This document shows, piece by piece, positions 8,175 through 15,870 of a DNA stretch of 64,000 bases; position 1 is the first letter of the stretch, and each line of letters begins with the position of its first letter. This DNA comes from JBMNQH01 sp050944035. GTDB taxonomy: Bacteria; Bacillota; Clostridia; Oscillospirales; Oscillospiraceae. The position numbers and the translations under genes are program-made. The notes under the pieces are model-generated. The model worked only from the letters and a program-made list of their open reading frames with translations. It made no database searches and had not been told where the DNA came from. The stretch is taken from positions 1-64,000 of the forward strand of contig JBMNQH010000001.1 of NCBI GenBank assembly GCA_050944035.1, in the 5' to 3' direction.

Positions 8175-8600
8175 GTGACGATTATAACAAACAATGAAAC
8201 AGAGACTGAACAGGTTGGTGCTGAATTTGCAAAAAAACTGTCGAGTGGAACCGTTGTTGCGATGTATGGCGGACTGGGCGTAGGAAAGACTGCGTTTGTC
8301 CGTGGTATGGCCAAAGGACTGGGCCTTGACTGCCGTGTGTCCAGCCCAACATTTACGATAGTCAATGAGTATGAAGGGAAAAAGGGCGCTTTGTCGCTTT
8401 TTCATTTTGATATGTACCGGCTGCACGACAGCGCGGAGCTGTTTGATATCGGCTGGGAAGATTATCTGTCCAGGGACGGAATCTGCGTGGTGGAATGGAG
8501 TGAAACGGTTGAAGATGCGTTTGACGGCAGTGAAACGGTTGTCCGTATTACTCGACTGGACTCTGATCGACGGGAGATTACCATGGAAGGAGTCGAATAA
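8175..8600 (+). CDS. tsaE: tRNA t6A37 biosynthesis ATPase TsaE
   Basis: 141 aa. TsaE is the ATPase that drives turnover of the TsaB-TsaD complex making N6-threonylcarbamoyladenosine at tRNA position 37. The Walker A motif GGLGVGKTAFVRG lies near residue 35, followed by SPTFTIVNEYEG, FHFDMYRL and the C-terminal VVEW segment. Length is normal for the family. I use GTG at 8175, preceded by AGGGGGTGA; the upstream in-frame extension lacks homology and a ribosome site. tsaB follows after 3 bp; no tsaD is seen nearby. Confidence 0.93.
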   Translation: MTIITNNETETEQVGAEFAKKLSSGTVVAMYGGLGVGKTAFVRGMAKGLGLDCRVSSPTFTIVNEYEGKKGALSLFHFDMYRLHDSAELFDIGWEDYLSRDGICVVEWSETVEDAFDGSETVVRITRLDSDRREITMEGVE

Positions 8601-8603
8601 ATC

Positions 8604-9332
8604 ATGTTGATTTTGGCGTTGGAGTCGTCTGCCAAGGCGGCCTCTGTTGCGCTGGTAAAAGACGGAACATTGCTTGCACAACATTTCCAGAACAACGGGC
8701 TGACGCACAGTCGCACGCTTTTGCCCATGGTAGAAGATTTGCTTCGTAATACGGAAACGAGTCTGCGGGATGTCGACCGTATTGCTGTAGCACATGGTCC
8801 AGGTTCCTTTACCGGTATCCGTATTGGCGTGTCTGCCGCCAAGGGACTTGCCTGGGGTGCGGATCTTGCCGTGTGCGGGGTCTCCACACTGGAAGCTATG
8901 GCCTGGAACGGCGTTCATGTGCCGGAGGGCACGGTAATCTGTGCTGTAATGGATGCAAGAAGATCACAGGTTTACAATGCGCTGTTCCGATTTGAGAATG
9001 GCGTGTTGCAGCGATTGATACCAGATCGTGCTGTTTCCCTTGAGAAATTGGGAGAAGAACTCAGGGGGATCGCCGCGCCGATTTTGGTTTTGGGCGATGG
9101 AACCGATGTGTGTGGAACCTATTTAGAGCAGATTGGCATTCCAGCCAAGCGGGCCGGCGATATCCTGCGTTGGCAAACGGCTTGGGGCGTGGCAATGGCC
9201 GCAGCAAACAAGGAACCCGGCAGCGCAAATGATCTGTTTCCCGTCTATCTCCGGCTCTCACAGGCCGAGCGGGAGCGTCAAGAGCGTTTCAAAAAAGAAC
9301 AAGAAAAGATAGAAGGAGAGAAAGACAAATGA
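8604..9332 (+). CDS. tsaB: tRNA t6A37 biosynthesis protein TsaB
   Basis: 242 aa. TsaB is an inactive ASKHA-fold partner that dimerises with TsaD and binds TsaE. The N-terminal LILALESSAKAASVAL and the GPGSFTGIRIGVSAAKGLA segment near residue 70 are diagnostic. The last 20 residues are a highly charged Glu/Lys/Arg tail, a variable region in the family. It follows tsaE directly and its stop overlaps the upp start by 4 bp (ATGA), which indicates translational coupling. Confidence 0.93.
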   Translation: MLILALESSAKAASVALVKDGTLLAQHFQNNGLTHSRTLLPMVEDLLRNTETSLRDVDRIAVAHGPGSFTGIRIGVSAAKGLAWGADLAVCGVSTLEAMAWNGVHVPEGTVICAVMDARRSQVYNALFRFENGVLQRLIPDRAVSLEKLGEELRGIAAPILVLGDGTDVCGTYLEQIGIPAKRAGDILRWQTAWGVAMAAANKEPGSANDLFPVYLRLSQAERERQERFKKEQEKIEGEKDK

Positions 9333-9958
9333 GTAAACTGCATGTACTTGATCATCCGCTGATTCAGCATAAGCTGACTGTGATCCGAGACGAAAATACC
9401 AGCGTAAAAGAATTTCGTGAAATTGTTTCTGAAATTGCAATGCTGATGTGCTACGAGGCAACCCGTGATCTGCCTCTCACCGATGTAGAAGTCAAGACTC
9501 CAATTGCGACTGCGACGTTTAAGAAGATTGCAGGCAAAAAGCTGGCAGTCGTTCCCATTCTGCGCGCAGGTCTTGGCATGGTGGATGGTGTGATCAATAT
9601 GATTCCCAACGCAAAGGTTGGTCATATTGGTTTGTATCGCGATCCGCAGACGTTGGAGCCTGTAAAATACTACTGCAAAATGCCAAAGGATATTGCAGAG
9701 CGCGAAGTCATTATTGTGGATCCCATGCTCGCTACCGGCGGCAGTGCAACCGCAGCAATCCAGTTCATGAAGGAGTATGGTTGCAAGCATATTAAGCTGA
9801 TGAATATTATTGCGGCACCCGAAGGGGTTGCGCGAATTCAAAAGGATCATCCAGATGTGGAGATCTTCCTTGCTGCGTTGGATGAGAAACTGAACGAGCA
9901 TTGTTATATTGTACCGGGTCTGGGTGACGCAGGTGACAGAATTTTTGGTACCAAATAA
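9329..9958 (+). CDS. upp: Uracil phosphoribosyltransferase
   Basis: 209 aa. It converts uracil and PRPP to UMP for pyrimidine salvage. The N-terminal HVLDHPLIQHKLTVIRD, the internal PILRAGLGMVDG, the PRPP loop VDPMLATGGSATAAI, and the C-terminal PGLGDAGDRIFGTK are full matches to Upp. Length is typical. Its placement after tsaE-tsaB, with overlapping stop/start codons, is unusual since upp often lies with pyr or transport genes. A good intrinsic terminator follows. Confidence 0.97.
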   Translation: MSKLHVLDHPLIQHKLTVIRDENTSVKEFREIVSEIAMLMCYEATRDLPLTDVEVKTPIATATFKKIAGKKLAVVPILRAGLGMVDGVINMIPNAKVGHIGLYRDPQTLEPVKYYCKMPKDIAEREVIIVDPMLATGGSATAAIQFMKEYGCKHIKLMNIIAAPEGVARIQKDHPDVEIFLAALDEKLNEHCYIVPGLGDAGDRIFGTK

Positions 9959-10000
9959 TAATCTATAGCAAATTTATTTTTCCAAAGAGTAAAGAGAAAT

Positions 10001-10033
10001 TGGCATAGCAAGAAGCTATGCCAGTTTTATTTT
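10001..10033 (+). terminator. Terminator after upp
   Basis: A 9-bp perfect stem TGGCATAGC/GCTATGCCA (10001-10009/10015-10023) with a 5-nt loop is followed by GTTTTATTTTTATTT. Confidence 0.88.
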
Positions 10034-10064
10034 TATTTGGTTATGGGATACCGGAGCAAAGGAA

Positions 10065-11018
10065 TTAAACAGCAGGGCCTGTAGGCGGTGTTTTCTTTGT
10101 AGCGGGTTTTTCAGGATCCACAATGGTTTCCTTCAAAGCATAGGCGAGACCGGCAAGACCCTGAATATCTGAAGGAACGATGATCTTGGTAGCTCTGCCG
10201 TTTGCAGCTGCGGTAAAGGCGTCAAGAGACTTGAGTTTGATTACGGCCTCTGAAGGCATTGCATCGTTGATGCGGCGGATACCTTCTGCGGTTGCTTCCT
10301 GAACAGCGAGAATTGCAGCAGCTTCGCCTTCTGCCTCCAGAATGGCAGCCTGCTTTTTTGCATCGGCGCGAAGAATGGCGGATTCTTTCTCGCCTTCCGC
10401 GATCAGAATCGCAGACTTCTTTTCGCCTTCTGCCTTGAGGATGGATTCGCGGCGTTCGCGTTCTGCCTTCATCTGCTTTTCCATCGCGCTCTGAATTTCC
10501 TTCGGCGGAAGAATATTTTTGAGCTCTACACGGTTGACCTTGATCCCCCAAGGATCGGTGGCCTCGTCCAGAATGGAGCGCATTTTGCTGTTGATGATGT
10601 CACGGCTGGTCAGCGTTTCGTCTAGCTCCAGATCACCGATAATGTTACGCAGCGTTGTGGCGGACAGATTTTCAATTGCGGTCAGAGGTTGTTCGATGCC
10701 GTAGGTATACATTTTCGGATCGGTAATCTGAAAATATATAACGGTATCAATCTGCATGGTAACGTTATCCTTGGTGATAACGGGCTGGGGAGGAAAGTCA
10801 GCAACCTGTTCCTTCAAAGAAACAACTTTGGCAACGCGCTCGATAAAGGGAATTTTAAAGTGGAGACCAACATTCCAGGTAGAGCGGTACGCACCAAGAC
10901 GCTCGACAACATAGGCTCTGGCTTGCTGTACAACACAGATGTTTCGTACCACAATCAGAATAACCAGAACAATCAGTACGACTGGAACGAGGTAAGTTGT
11001 AATCATTTCAAAAAGCAT
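10065..11018 (-). CDS. SPFH/band-7 (stomatin, QmcA-like) membrane protein
   Basis: 317 aa. An N-terminal membrane anchor (about residues 7-27) is followed by the SPFH domain (about 30-190; VVQQARAYVVERLG, then GLHFKIPFIERV). A long Glu/Ala/Lys coiled coil follows (about 195-255, heptad-like EGEKKSAILIAEGEKESAIL), then a C-terminal segment ending in a Pro/Thr/Lys tail. Such proteins form large membrane rings or microdomains. The adjacent upstream gene encodes an NfeD protein, the classic partner of SPFH proteins. The gap is 24 bp, so they are one operon. ATG is seven bases from AGGAGG. Confidence 0.92.
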   Translation of the reverse strand: MLFEMITTYLVPVVLIVLVILIVVRNICVVQQARAYVVERLGAYRSTWNVGLHFKIPFIERVAKVVSLKEQVADFPPQPVITKDNVTMQIDTVIYFQITDPKMYTYGIEQPLTAIENLSATTLRNIIGDLELDETLTSRDIINSKMRSILDEATDPWGIKVNRVELKNILPPKEIQSAMEKQMKAERERRESILKAEGEKKSAILIAEGEKESAILRADAKKQAAILEAEGEAAAILAVQEATAEGIRRINDAMPSEAVIKLKSLDAFTAAANGRATKIIVPSDIQGLAGLAYALKETIVDPEKPATKKTPPTGPAV

Positions 11019-11042
11019 AATGTACCCTCCTGTTTTTTAATT

Positions 11043-11483
11043 TTATTTTTGTGTCTGTTGTATGGCAGTAACGATTAACTTCACGCCATGGATTGCTTCA
11101 ACGCGAATTTCGGTGTTTGCTTCAATCACCGATTCATCCTGAGAACGGGCGGTCCAGATTTTCCCGCCGACAGAAACCGCGCCGGTTGCATGGAGATTGT
11201 CAATCGTCTCTGTTACGATCCCGGAAGCACCGATGACAAGATCCGCATTGGTTGGCTGACATTTGGAATTGAGGTATTTTTTTGCGAGAGGGCGTGTTGC
11301 CGCAAGTGCGGCACCGGAGATGACCAGAAACCAGGCGACTTGCATCCAGGTTGGCGCTCCAAACATTGCACTGATCAGTGCTGCAAGAGAGCCAAAAGCA
11401 AACCAGAGACTGGTCAGGCCAAGTGTGACACCTTCTACAATTAAAAATACAATCATTGCGATGACCCAAACAGTAATCATCAT
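11043..11483 (-). CDS. NfeD-family membrane protein, partner of the SPFH protein
   Basis: 146 aa. Two or three transmembrane helices (about residues 3-24, 27-42, 46-64) precede a C-terminal OB-fold domain (about 80-142; GASGIVTETI, VGGKIWTARS, ETNTEIRVEAI-like sequence). This is the short NfeD form without the protease domain. It precedes the SPFH gene by 24 bp in one operon, matching the widely conserved pairing in which NfeD modulates SPFH assemblies. Two consecutive ATG codons are possible starts; AGGAGG lies ten bases from the first. Confidence 0.9.
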   Translation of the reverse strand: MMITVWVIAMIVFLIVEGVTLGLTSLWFAFGSLAALISAMFGAPTWMQVAWFLVISGAALAATRPLAKKYLNSKCQPTNADLVIGASGIVTETIDNLHATGAVSVGGKIWTARSQDESVIEANTEIRVEAIHGVKLIVTAIQQTQK

Positions 11484-11570
11484 AGAGAAAACGCCTCCTT
11501 TGACTCGGAGAATGTGTATCCTTTAGTTTGCCATGTTTTTTAAAAACCATTGCCCATTTTGGATACGATT

Positions 11571-11590
11571 TTGCTGCCAATATGCAGCAA
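11571..11590. other. Stem-loop after purA
   Basis: TTGCTGC/GCAGCAA (11571-11577/11584-11590) is a 7-bp stem abutting the purA stop codon. No T-run follows on the minus strand, so it is not a canonical terminator; it may stabilise the 3' end or act with Rho. Confidence 0.35.
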
Positions 11591-12877
11591 TTATTTTACA
11601 ACATGGCGCATTGCAATATCTTCGCGGCGGGGACCGGTGGAAACCATATGGATGGGAACACCAATGCGGGACTCGATGAAATCAACATAGGCTTTTGCCT
11701 CAGCGGGCAGAGAATCATAGTCCTGGCAGCCGCGAATGTCGCATTTCCAGCCCGGCAGCACGGTATAAACCGGTTTTGCCTTTCTCAGTTTTGGTGTCAC
11801 AGGGAATTCATCGGTGACTTCACCATCGATCTCATAACCGGTACAGATTTTGATTTCGTCCAGATAACCCAGAACGTCGATACCGGTCAGAACGGCCTCG
11901 GTTGCACTCTGCATCCGGCAGCCGTAACGGGTGGCAACCGCATCAAACCAGCCCACGCGGCGCGGTCTGCCAGTGGTTGCGCCGTATTCGCCTTTGTCGC
12001 CGCCGCGTCTGCGGAGCTGCTCCGCCTCATCGCCGAATAGCTCGGAGATGAATTCGCCGCCGCCAACCGCGCTGGAATAGGCTTTGGTTACGGCCACGAT
12101 GTCGGAGATCTCTCTGGGAGGAATCCCTGCGCCAACACAGCTGAACGCCGCCAGCGTGTGAGAGGAGGTGACCATGGGATAGATGCCAAAATCCGGATCC
12201 TTCATGGTGCCGAGCTGACCTTCGACCAGAATGGTTTTTCCTTCCTTCAGTGCTTCCTGTACAAAGGTTGCAGCGTCGCCGACATAAGGACGGATCAGTT
12301 CACGCTGCTCGACCATTTCCTGATACAGAGCGTCGGGGTCCAGCGGCGCCTGGTGATACAGATTGACAATCAGCGCATTCTTCAGGATGCAGACCTTTTC
12401 CAGCCGTCCCTTCAAAATCTCATCGTCAAACAGCTCGCAGACCTGGAAGCCGAGCTTTGCATACTTGTCAGAATAAAACGGGCTGATACCGGACTTGGTG
12501 GAACCAAATGCCTTGTCAGATAGCCGCGCTTCTTCATAAGCGTCCAGCATGGGATGGTATGGCATAATGACCTGCGCGCGCTCTGAAACAATAATCTTGG
12601 GCTGTGGTACGCCGGCTGCAACCACTTGCTGCAATTCAGAGATAAACTTACGGATATCAAATGCAACGCCATTGCCGATAATATTTGTAACATGAGGGAA
12701 GCATACCCCGGAAGGCATTGTGTGCAAAGCAAACTTACCATAATTATTTATAATGGTATGCCCGGCATTTGCGCCGCCCTGAAAACGGATTACGATGTCG
12801 GACTGTTCGGCAAATACATCCGTGATTTTCCCCTTGCCTTCGTCGCCCCAGTTTGCACCTACAATTGCTTTAACCAT
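11591..12877 (-). CDS. purA: Adenylosuccinate synthase
   Basis: 428 aa. It joins IMP and aspartate using GTP, the first step from IMP to AMP. The N-terminal GANWGDEGKGKITDVFAEQ (P-loop with catalytic Asp), GGANAGHTI, and the C-terminal GPRREDI are diagnostic. Length is standard. It stands as a single gene with its own promoter and a short leader that begins with a hairpin. It is not part of the purine operon at the other end of the window. AGAAGG precedes the ATG by nine bases. Confidence 0.97.
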   Translation of the reverse strand: MVKAIVGANWGDEGKGKITDVFAEQSDIVIRFQGGANAGHTIINNYGKFALHTMPSGVCFPHVTNIIGNGVAFDIRKFISELQQVVAAGVPQPKIIVSERAQVIMPYHPMLDAYEEARLSDKAFGSTKSGISPFYSDKYAKLGFQVCELFDDEILKGRLEKVCILKNALIVNLYHQAPLDPDALYQEMVEQRELIRPYVGDAATFVQEALKEGKTILVEGQLGTMKDPDFGIYPMVTSSHTLAAFSCVGAGIPPREISDIVAVTKAYSSAVGGGEFISELFGDEAEQLRRRGGDKGEYGATTGRPRRVGWFDAVATRYGCRMQSATEAVLTGIDVLGYLDEIKICTGYEIDGEVTDEFPVTPKLRKAKPVYTVLPGWKCDIRGCQDYDSLPAEAKAYVDFIESRIGVPIHMVSTGPRREDIAMRHVVK

Positions 12878-12908
12878 GTTTTAAAACCTTCTCAGTAACT
12901 ATAAATTT

Positions 12909-12936
12909 GTGTTCCCAATCGTAAGCCGGGAAACAC
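12909..12936 (-). promoter_or_regulatory. 5'-terminal hairpin of the purA leader
   Basis: GTGTT-CCC and GGG-AAACAC arms (12909-12916/12928-12936, one bulged base) fold at or within a few bases of the predicted transcription start. A 5' stem-loop of this kind can protect mRNA; a regulatory role is not shown. Confidence 0.4.
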
Positions 12937-12942
12937 AATAAT

Positions 12943-12971
12943 ATTCTATATGAAAGTATGTATATTTGCAA
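12943..12971 (-). promoter_or_regulatory. purA promoter
   Basis: On the minus strand TTGCAA (12971-12966), a 17-bp spacer and TAGAAT (12948-12943), about 65 bp before the purA start. Confidence 0.7.
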
Positions 12972-12985
12972 GTAGTAATTTCCTC

Positions 12986-13014
12986 TTTACTTTTTTACTT
13001 TAGTGTGCTATAAA
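12986..13014 (+). promoter_or_regulatory. Promoter of the yerC-methyltransferase-hslO operon
   Basis: TTTACT, 17 bp, TATAAA with an upstream TGC giving an extended -10. It lies 80 bp before yerC and faces away from the purA promoter. Confidence 0.65.
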
Positions 13015-13092
13015 TGATATGAATGAGAACTATTGTCTTTTCAAGAATTACCAAAAGAATGGAAGAGTCATCCAGATCGGAGGAATGCCGAG

Positions 13093-13431
13093 ATGAATAA
13101 GCATAAAAGAAAACCCAGAAACGAAGAAATGTACCAAGCAATCCTGACGTTGCATACAGTGGACGAGTGCATGAAGTTTTTTGATGACCTGTGTACGGTG
13201 ACAGAGCTCCGCGCTTTGGAACAGCGGTTTCACGTCGCAACTCTGCTAAACAAAGGCTGTATTTACAACGAGATTCTGGAACAGACCGGCGCCAGCAGCG
13301 CAACCATCAGCCGCGTCAACCGAAGCCTGCAATATGGACAGGAAGGGTATCAGACCGTGTTTGAACGGCTGGCCGCCCAGGAGGCGGAAGCGGCAGAGGA
13401 CGCGTCCTCGCCGAATACAGAAACAGAATAA
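13093..13431 (+). CDS. yerC: TrpR-like protein, YerC/YecD family
   Basis: 112 aa. The helix-turn-helix core runs from about residue 35 to 80: CMKFFDDLCTVTELRALEQR, then LLNKGCIYNEILEQTGASSATISRVNRSL, the TrpR-superfamily DNA-reading unit. The family is common in Bacillota and its ligand is not established; despite the name it need not respond to tryptophan. An acidic tail follows. ATG at 13093 is nine bases after GGAGG, while an earlier in-frame start has no ribosome site. It opens a probable operon with the methyltransferase and hslO. Confidence 0.85.
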   Translation: MNKHKRKPRNEEMYQAILTLHTVDECMKFFDDLCTVTELRALEQRFHVATLLNKGCIYNEILEQTGASSATISRVNRSLQYGQEGYQTVFERLAAQEAEAAEDASSPNTETE

Positions 13432-13512
13432 ACAGATGGGCTGCGCTTCCATGCCTCTGCTGCGGCAGGGATGTGGGGGCGCAGTTAATCTCTGAAAGGA
13501 GTGAAACAGAGG

Positions 13513-14253
13513 GTGAAAAGTTATGGTCCGCTTGCTGCATGGTATGACCACTTGACCACAGATGTCCCCTATGCGGTGTTTGTGGCATTTTACGAGTCAA
13601 TTTTCCAGCAGCAGGGGAAGAAGATACACACGATTCTGGATCTTGCCTGCGGCACCGGAACGCTGACCTGTCTGCTTGCAGAACGGGGATATGAAATGAT
13701 TGCGGTGGACGCTTCTCCCGACATGCTGTCGGTTGCGGCAAAGAAAGCACAGGCGTCGTCCTGCGCCGTTACACCGCTGTTTTTGTGTCAGGATCTGGAA
13801 GAGCTGGATCTGTACGGTACGGTACACTGCGCCGTCAGCAGTCTGGACAGCATCAATTATATTCCGCCGGAGGCGTTGTCGGAGATTTTTCACCGTCTGC
13901 ATCTCTTCATCGAGCCGGGCGGACTGCTGATCTTTGACATCAATTCCCCGGAGCGGCTGCGGTCTCTGGCCGGTCAGGCATTCGTAGATGAGACCGACGG
14001 CCTGTTGTGCCTGTGGCGGGCGGAGCTGGACGAGGAAGAAACCGTGTTATTCTATGGCATGGATCTGTTTACGCAGGAGGAAACCGGCCTCTGGAGCCGG
14101 GAGGAAGAAGAGCATCTGGAATATATCCACGAACCCGCAGTACTGCGGCACTGTTTGGAACAGGCCGGATTTGGCAAAATTACTGTGCGTCAGGACGGGC
14201 CGCAGCACGAACTTGGCCGGATGTTCCTGATTGCAGAAAATGGAAAGGATTGA
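13513..14253 (+). CDS. Class I SAM-dependent methyltransferase
   Basis: 246 aa. The Rossmann motif I (LDLACGTGTLTCLLAERG) lies near residue 40, followed by AVDASPDMLSVA (motif II acidic residue) and a DSINYI segment. The N-terminus YGPLAAWYDHLTTD matches small methyltransferases adjacent to ribosome or redox genes in Clostridia. The substrate is unknown. GTG at 13513 is preferred because AAAGGAG ends 11 bases before it; a GTG at 13501 would overlap that ribosome site. hslO begins 4 bp after the stop codon. Confidence 0.8.
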   Translation: MKSYGPLAAWYDHLTTDVPYAVFVAFYESIFQQQGKKIHTILDLACGTGTLTCLLAERGYEMIAVDASPDMLSVAAKKAQASSCAVTPLFLCQDLEELDLYGTVHCAVSSLDSINYIPPEALSEIFHRLHLFIEPGGLLIFDINSPERLRSLAGQAFVDETDGLLCLWRAELDEEETVLFYGMDLFTQEETGLWSREEEEHLEYIHEPAVLRHCLEQAGFGKITVRQDGPQHELGRMFLIAENGKD

Positions 14254-14257
14254 TTCA

Positions 14258-15163
14258 ATGGATACCATTGTTCGCGCCGTGGGCGCAGAGGATTTTGTAA
14301 AAGTAACCACCATCAGCGCGCGGGATATTGTGGAACGTGCAAGACAGATTCATAACACCAGTCCGGTGGCAACCGCGGCGCTTGGCAGAACACTGTGCGC
14401 AACTTCTATCCTAGGCGATATGCTGAAAGAAGAGGACGCAAGTCTGACTGTCCGCATCAACGGCGGCGGACCGATTGGCAGTATTATCACGGTTTCTGAC
14501 AGCGGCGGAAACGTCCGCGGCTATGTCACCAATCCGCAGATTGATCTGCCGCTCCGCGCAGACGGCAAACTTGATGTCGGCGGCGCCGTGGGAACCAATG
14601 GAATGTTGACCGTCAGCCGAGATCTTGGCCTGCGCGAACCTTACATTGGTTCCACAAAATTGGTCAGCGGAGAGATCGCGGAGGACTTTGCCGCATATTA
14701 TACAGAGAGCGAGCAGGTCGGCGCGGCCTGTGGGCTCGGCGTTCTGGTCGATACCGATTGTAGCGTCAAATGTGCAGGCGGCTTCATCTTGCAGCTTTTG
14801 CCCGGTGCACCGGATGAGCTGATCGACAAGCTGGAGGAAACGATCCGCAACGCCGGCGCCGTCACGGCCATGCTGACCGAAGGAGACGCCGAAACCATGG
14901 CTCTGAGAATCCTGGACGGTATGGCACCCAAAATTCTTGAGACCAGCGAGGTGGCCTACCGTTGCAGCTGTACCAGAGAGCGGGTCTGGGAAGCGGTGCG
15001 CAGCGTGGGAAGCGAGGCGCTGGACGAAATGATTGCAGATGGGGAAGAGACCAGCGTCAGCTGTCAGTTCTGTGATACGGTCTATCATTTCAGCGTTGAT
15101 GATCTGAAAGCCATGCGCGAAACCCAGACGGAAACACCAGAAGAAAATTCAGAAAATCGTTGA
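14258..15163 (+). CDS. hslO: Redox-regulated chaperone Hsp33
   Basis: 301 aa. Hsp33 is a holdase activated when oxidation releases zinc from a four-cysteine centre. The chaperone domain is intact (IVRAVGAEDFVKV, then NGGGPIGSI and VGGAVGTNGMLTV). The C-terminal redox switch shows both halves, CSC near residue 240 and CQFC near 275. The last 15 residues are a Glu/Thr-rich tail. ATG at 14258 follows GGAAAGGATTGATTC and starts 4 bp after the methyltransferase stop. For a strict anaerobe the protein would act during air exposure. Confidence 0.96.
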   Translation: MDTIVRAVGAEDFVKVTTISARDIVERARQIHNTSPVATAALGRTLCATSILGDMLKEEDASLTVRINGGGPIGSIITVSDSGGNVRGYVTNPQIDLPLRADGKLDVGGAVGTNGMLTVSRDLGLREPYIGSTKLVSGEIAEDFAAYYTESEQVGAACGLGVLVDTDCSVKCAGGFILQLLPGAPDELIDKLEETIRNAGAVTAMLTEGDAETMALRILDGMAPKILETSEVAYRCSCTRERVWEAVRSVGSEALDEMIADGEETSVSCQFCDTVYHFSVDDLKAMRETQTETPEENSENR

Positions 15164-15199
15164 AATAAACCAGAAAATTAAAAAAATGTAAAAAAGATA

Positions 15200-15228
15200 T
15201 TGACAAATTGTGTTACGTCGGTTACAAT
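15200..15228 (+). promoter_or_regulatory. Promoter of the five-tRNA array
   Basis: TTGACA, 17-bp spacer, TACAAT: an almost perfect housekeeping promoter about 45 bp before the mature 5' end of the first tRNA. Confidence 0.88.
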
Positions 15229-15280
15229 GAACGAGCCGTCAAGAAAGTGGCAAAATAAAAGCGGACTTGAAGGTTCGTGT

Positions 15281-15356
15281 GGGAGCATAGCTCAGCTGGG
15301 AGAGCACATGCCTTACAAGCATGGGGTCACAGGTTCGAGCCCTGTTGTTCCCACCA
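15281..15356 (+). tRNA. tRNA-Val (anticodon TAC)
   Basis: A full cloverleaf can be drawn: acceptor GGGAGCA/TGTTCCC, anticodon stem CATGC/GCATG around loop CTTACAA (anticodon TAC), T-arm GGTTCGAGCC, and an encoded CCA end. Confidence 0.96.
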
Positions 15357-15360
15357 TTAT

Positions 15361-15437
15361 GGCCCAGTAGTTCAGTTGGTTAGAACGCCAGCCTGTCACG
15401 CTGGAGGTCGACGGTTCGAGCCCGTTCTGGGTCGCCA
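15361..15437 (+). tRNA. tRNA-Asp (anticodon GTC)
   Basis: Acceptor GGCCCAG/CTGGGTC, anticodon stem CCAGC/GCTGG around CTGTCAC (GTC), T-loop GGTTCGAGCC, discriminator G and encoded CCA. It starts four bases after the preceding tRNA. Confidence 0.96.
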
Positions 15438-15466
15438 CCGGGATTTGTTTTTATGAATCCCAATTT

Positions 15467-15542
<76 letters not shown>

Positions 15543-15553
15543 TTTTATAATTG

Positions 15554-15573
15554 GCGCAGCCAATCGGCTGCGC
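15554..15573 (+). other. Hairpin in the tRNA-Phe/tRNA-Gly spacer
   Basis: GCGCAGCC/GGCTGCGC is a perfect 8-bp stem with loop AATC and no T-run behind it. It may be a processing or stability element of the tRNA precursor. Confidence 0.45.
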
Positions 15574-15578
15574 AATGT

Positions 15579-15654
15579 GCGGGCATAGCTCATTTGGCAG
15601 AGCGCCACCTTGCCAAGGTGGAGGTAGCGAGTTCGAATCTCGTTGCCCGCTCCA
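15579..15654 (+). tRNA. tRNA-Gly (anticodon GCC)
   Basis: Acceptor GCGGGCA/TGCCCGC, anticodon stem CCACC/GGTGG around TTGCCAA (GCC), T-loop GTTCGAATC, discriminator T and encoded CCA. Confidence 0.96.
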
Positions 15655-15657
15655 TAC

Positions 15658-15732
15658 GGCGCCATAGCCAAGTGGTAAGGCAGCGGACTGCAAATCCGCG
15701 ATTCTCCGGTTCAAATCCGGATGGCGCCTCCA
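15658..15732 (+). tRNA. tRNA-Cys (anticodon GCA)
   Basis: Acceptor GGCGCCA/TGGCGCC, anticodon stem GCGGA/TCCGC around CTGCAAA (GCA), T-loop GGTTCAAATCC, discriminator T and encoded CCA. Its last four bases belong to the 16-bp arm of an inverted repeat described separately. Confidence 0.96.
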
Positions 15733-15847
15733 AAAATCCCTCATGCGTTAGCATGGGGGATTTTCCTTATTCCTTCTTCACGATTCACTCTTCACAGAAA
15801 CTGTATGAGGGATTTTTGGAAGGGAATAGGGAAAAGTGAAGAGTGAA
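15729..15847. repeat. Nested inverted repeats at the 3' end of tRNA-Cys
   Basis: Two arm pairs interlock. A 16-bp sequence starting in the TCCA end of tRNA-Cys (15729-15744) recurs inverted at 15805-15820. A 12-bp sequence TTCACTCTTCAC (15784-15795) recurs inverted at 15836-15847. The structure looks like a duplicated, inverted terminator with short palindromic tails and could be a small mobile or REP-like sequence that entered beside the tRNA. Confidence 0.5.
15733..15764 (+). terminator. Terminator of the tRNA array
   Basis: AAAATCCC-T-CATG / CATG-G-GGGATTTT (15733-15744/15751-15764) forms an 8+4 bp stem ending in TTTTCC directly after tRNA-Cys. Confidence 0.75.
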
Positions 15848-15870
15848 AAAGTGGGATGCGGAGAAATTTT

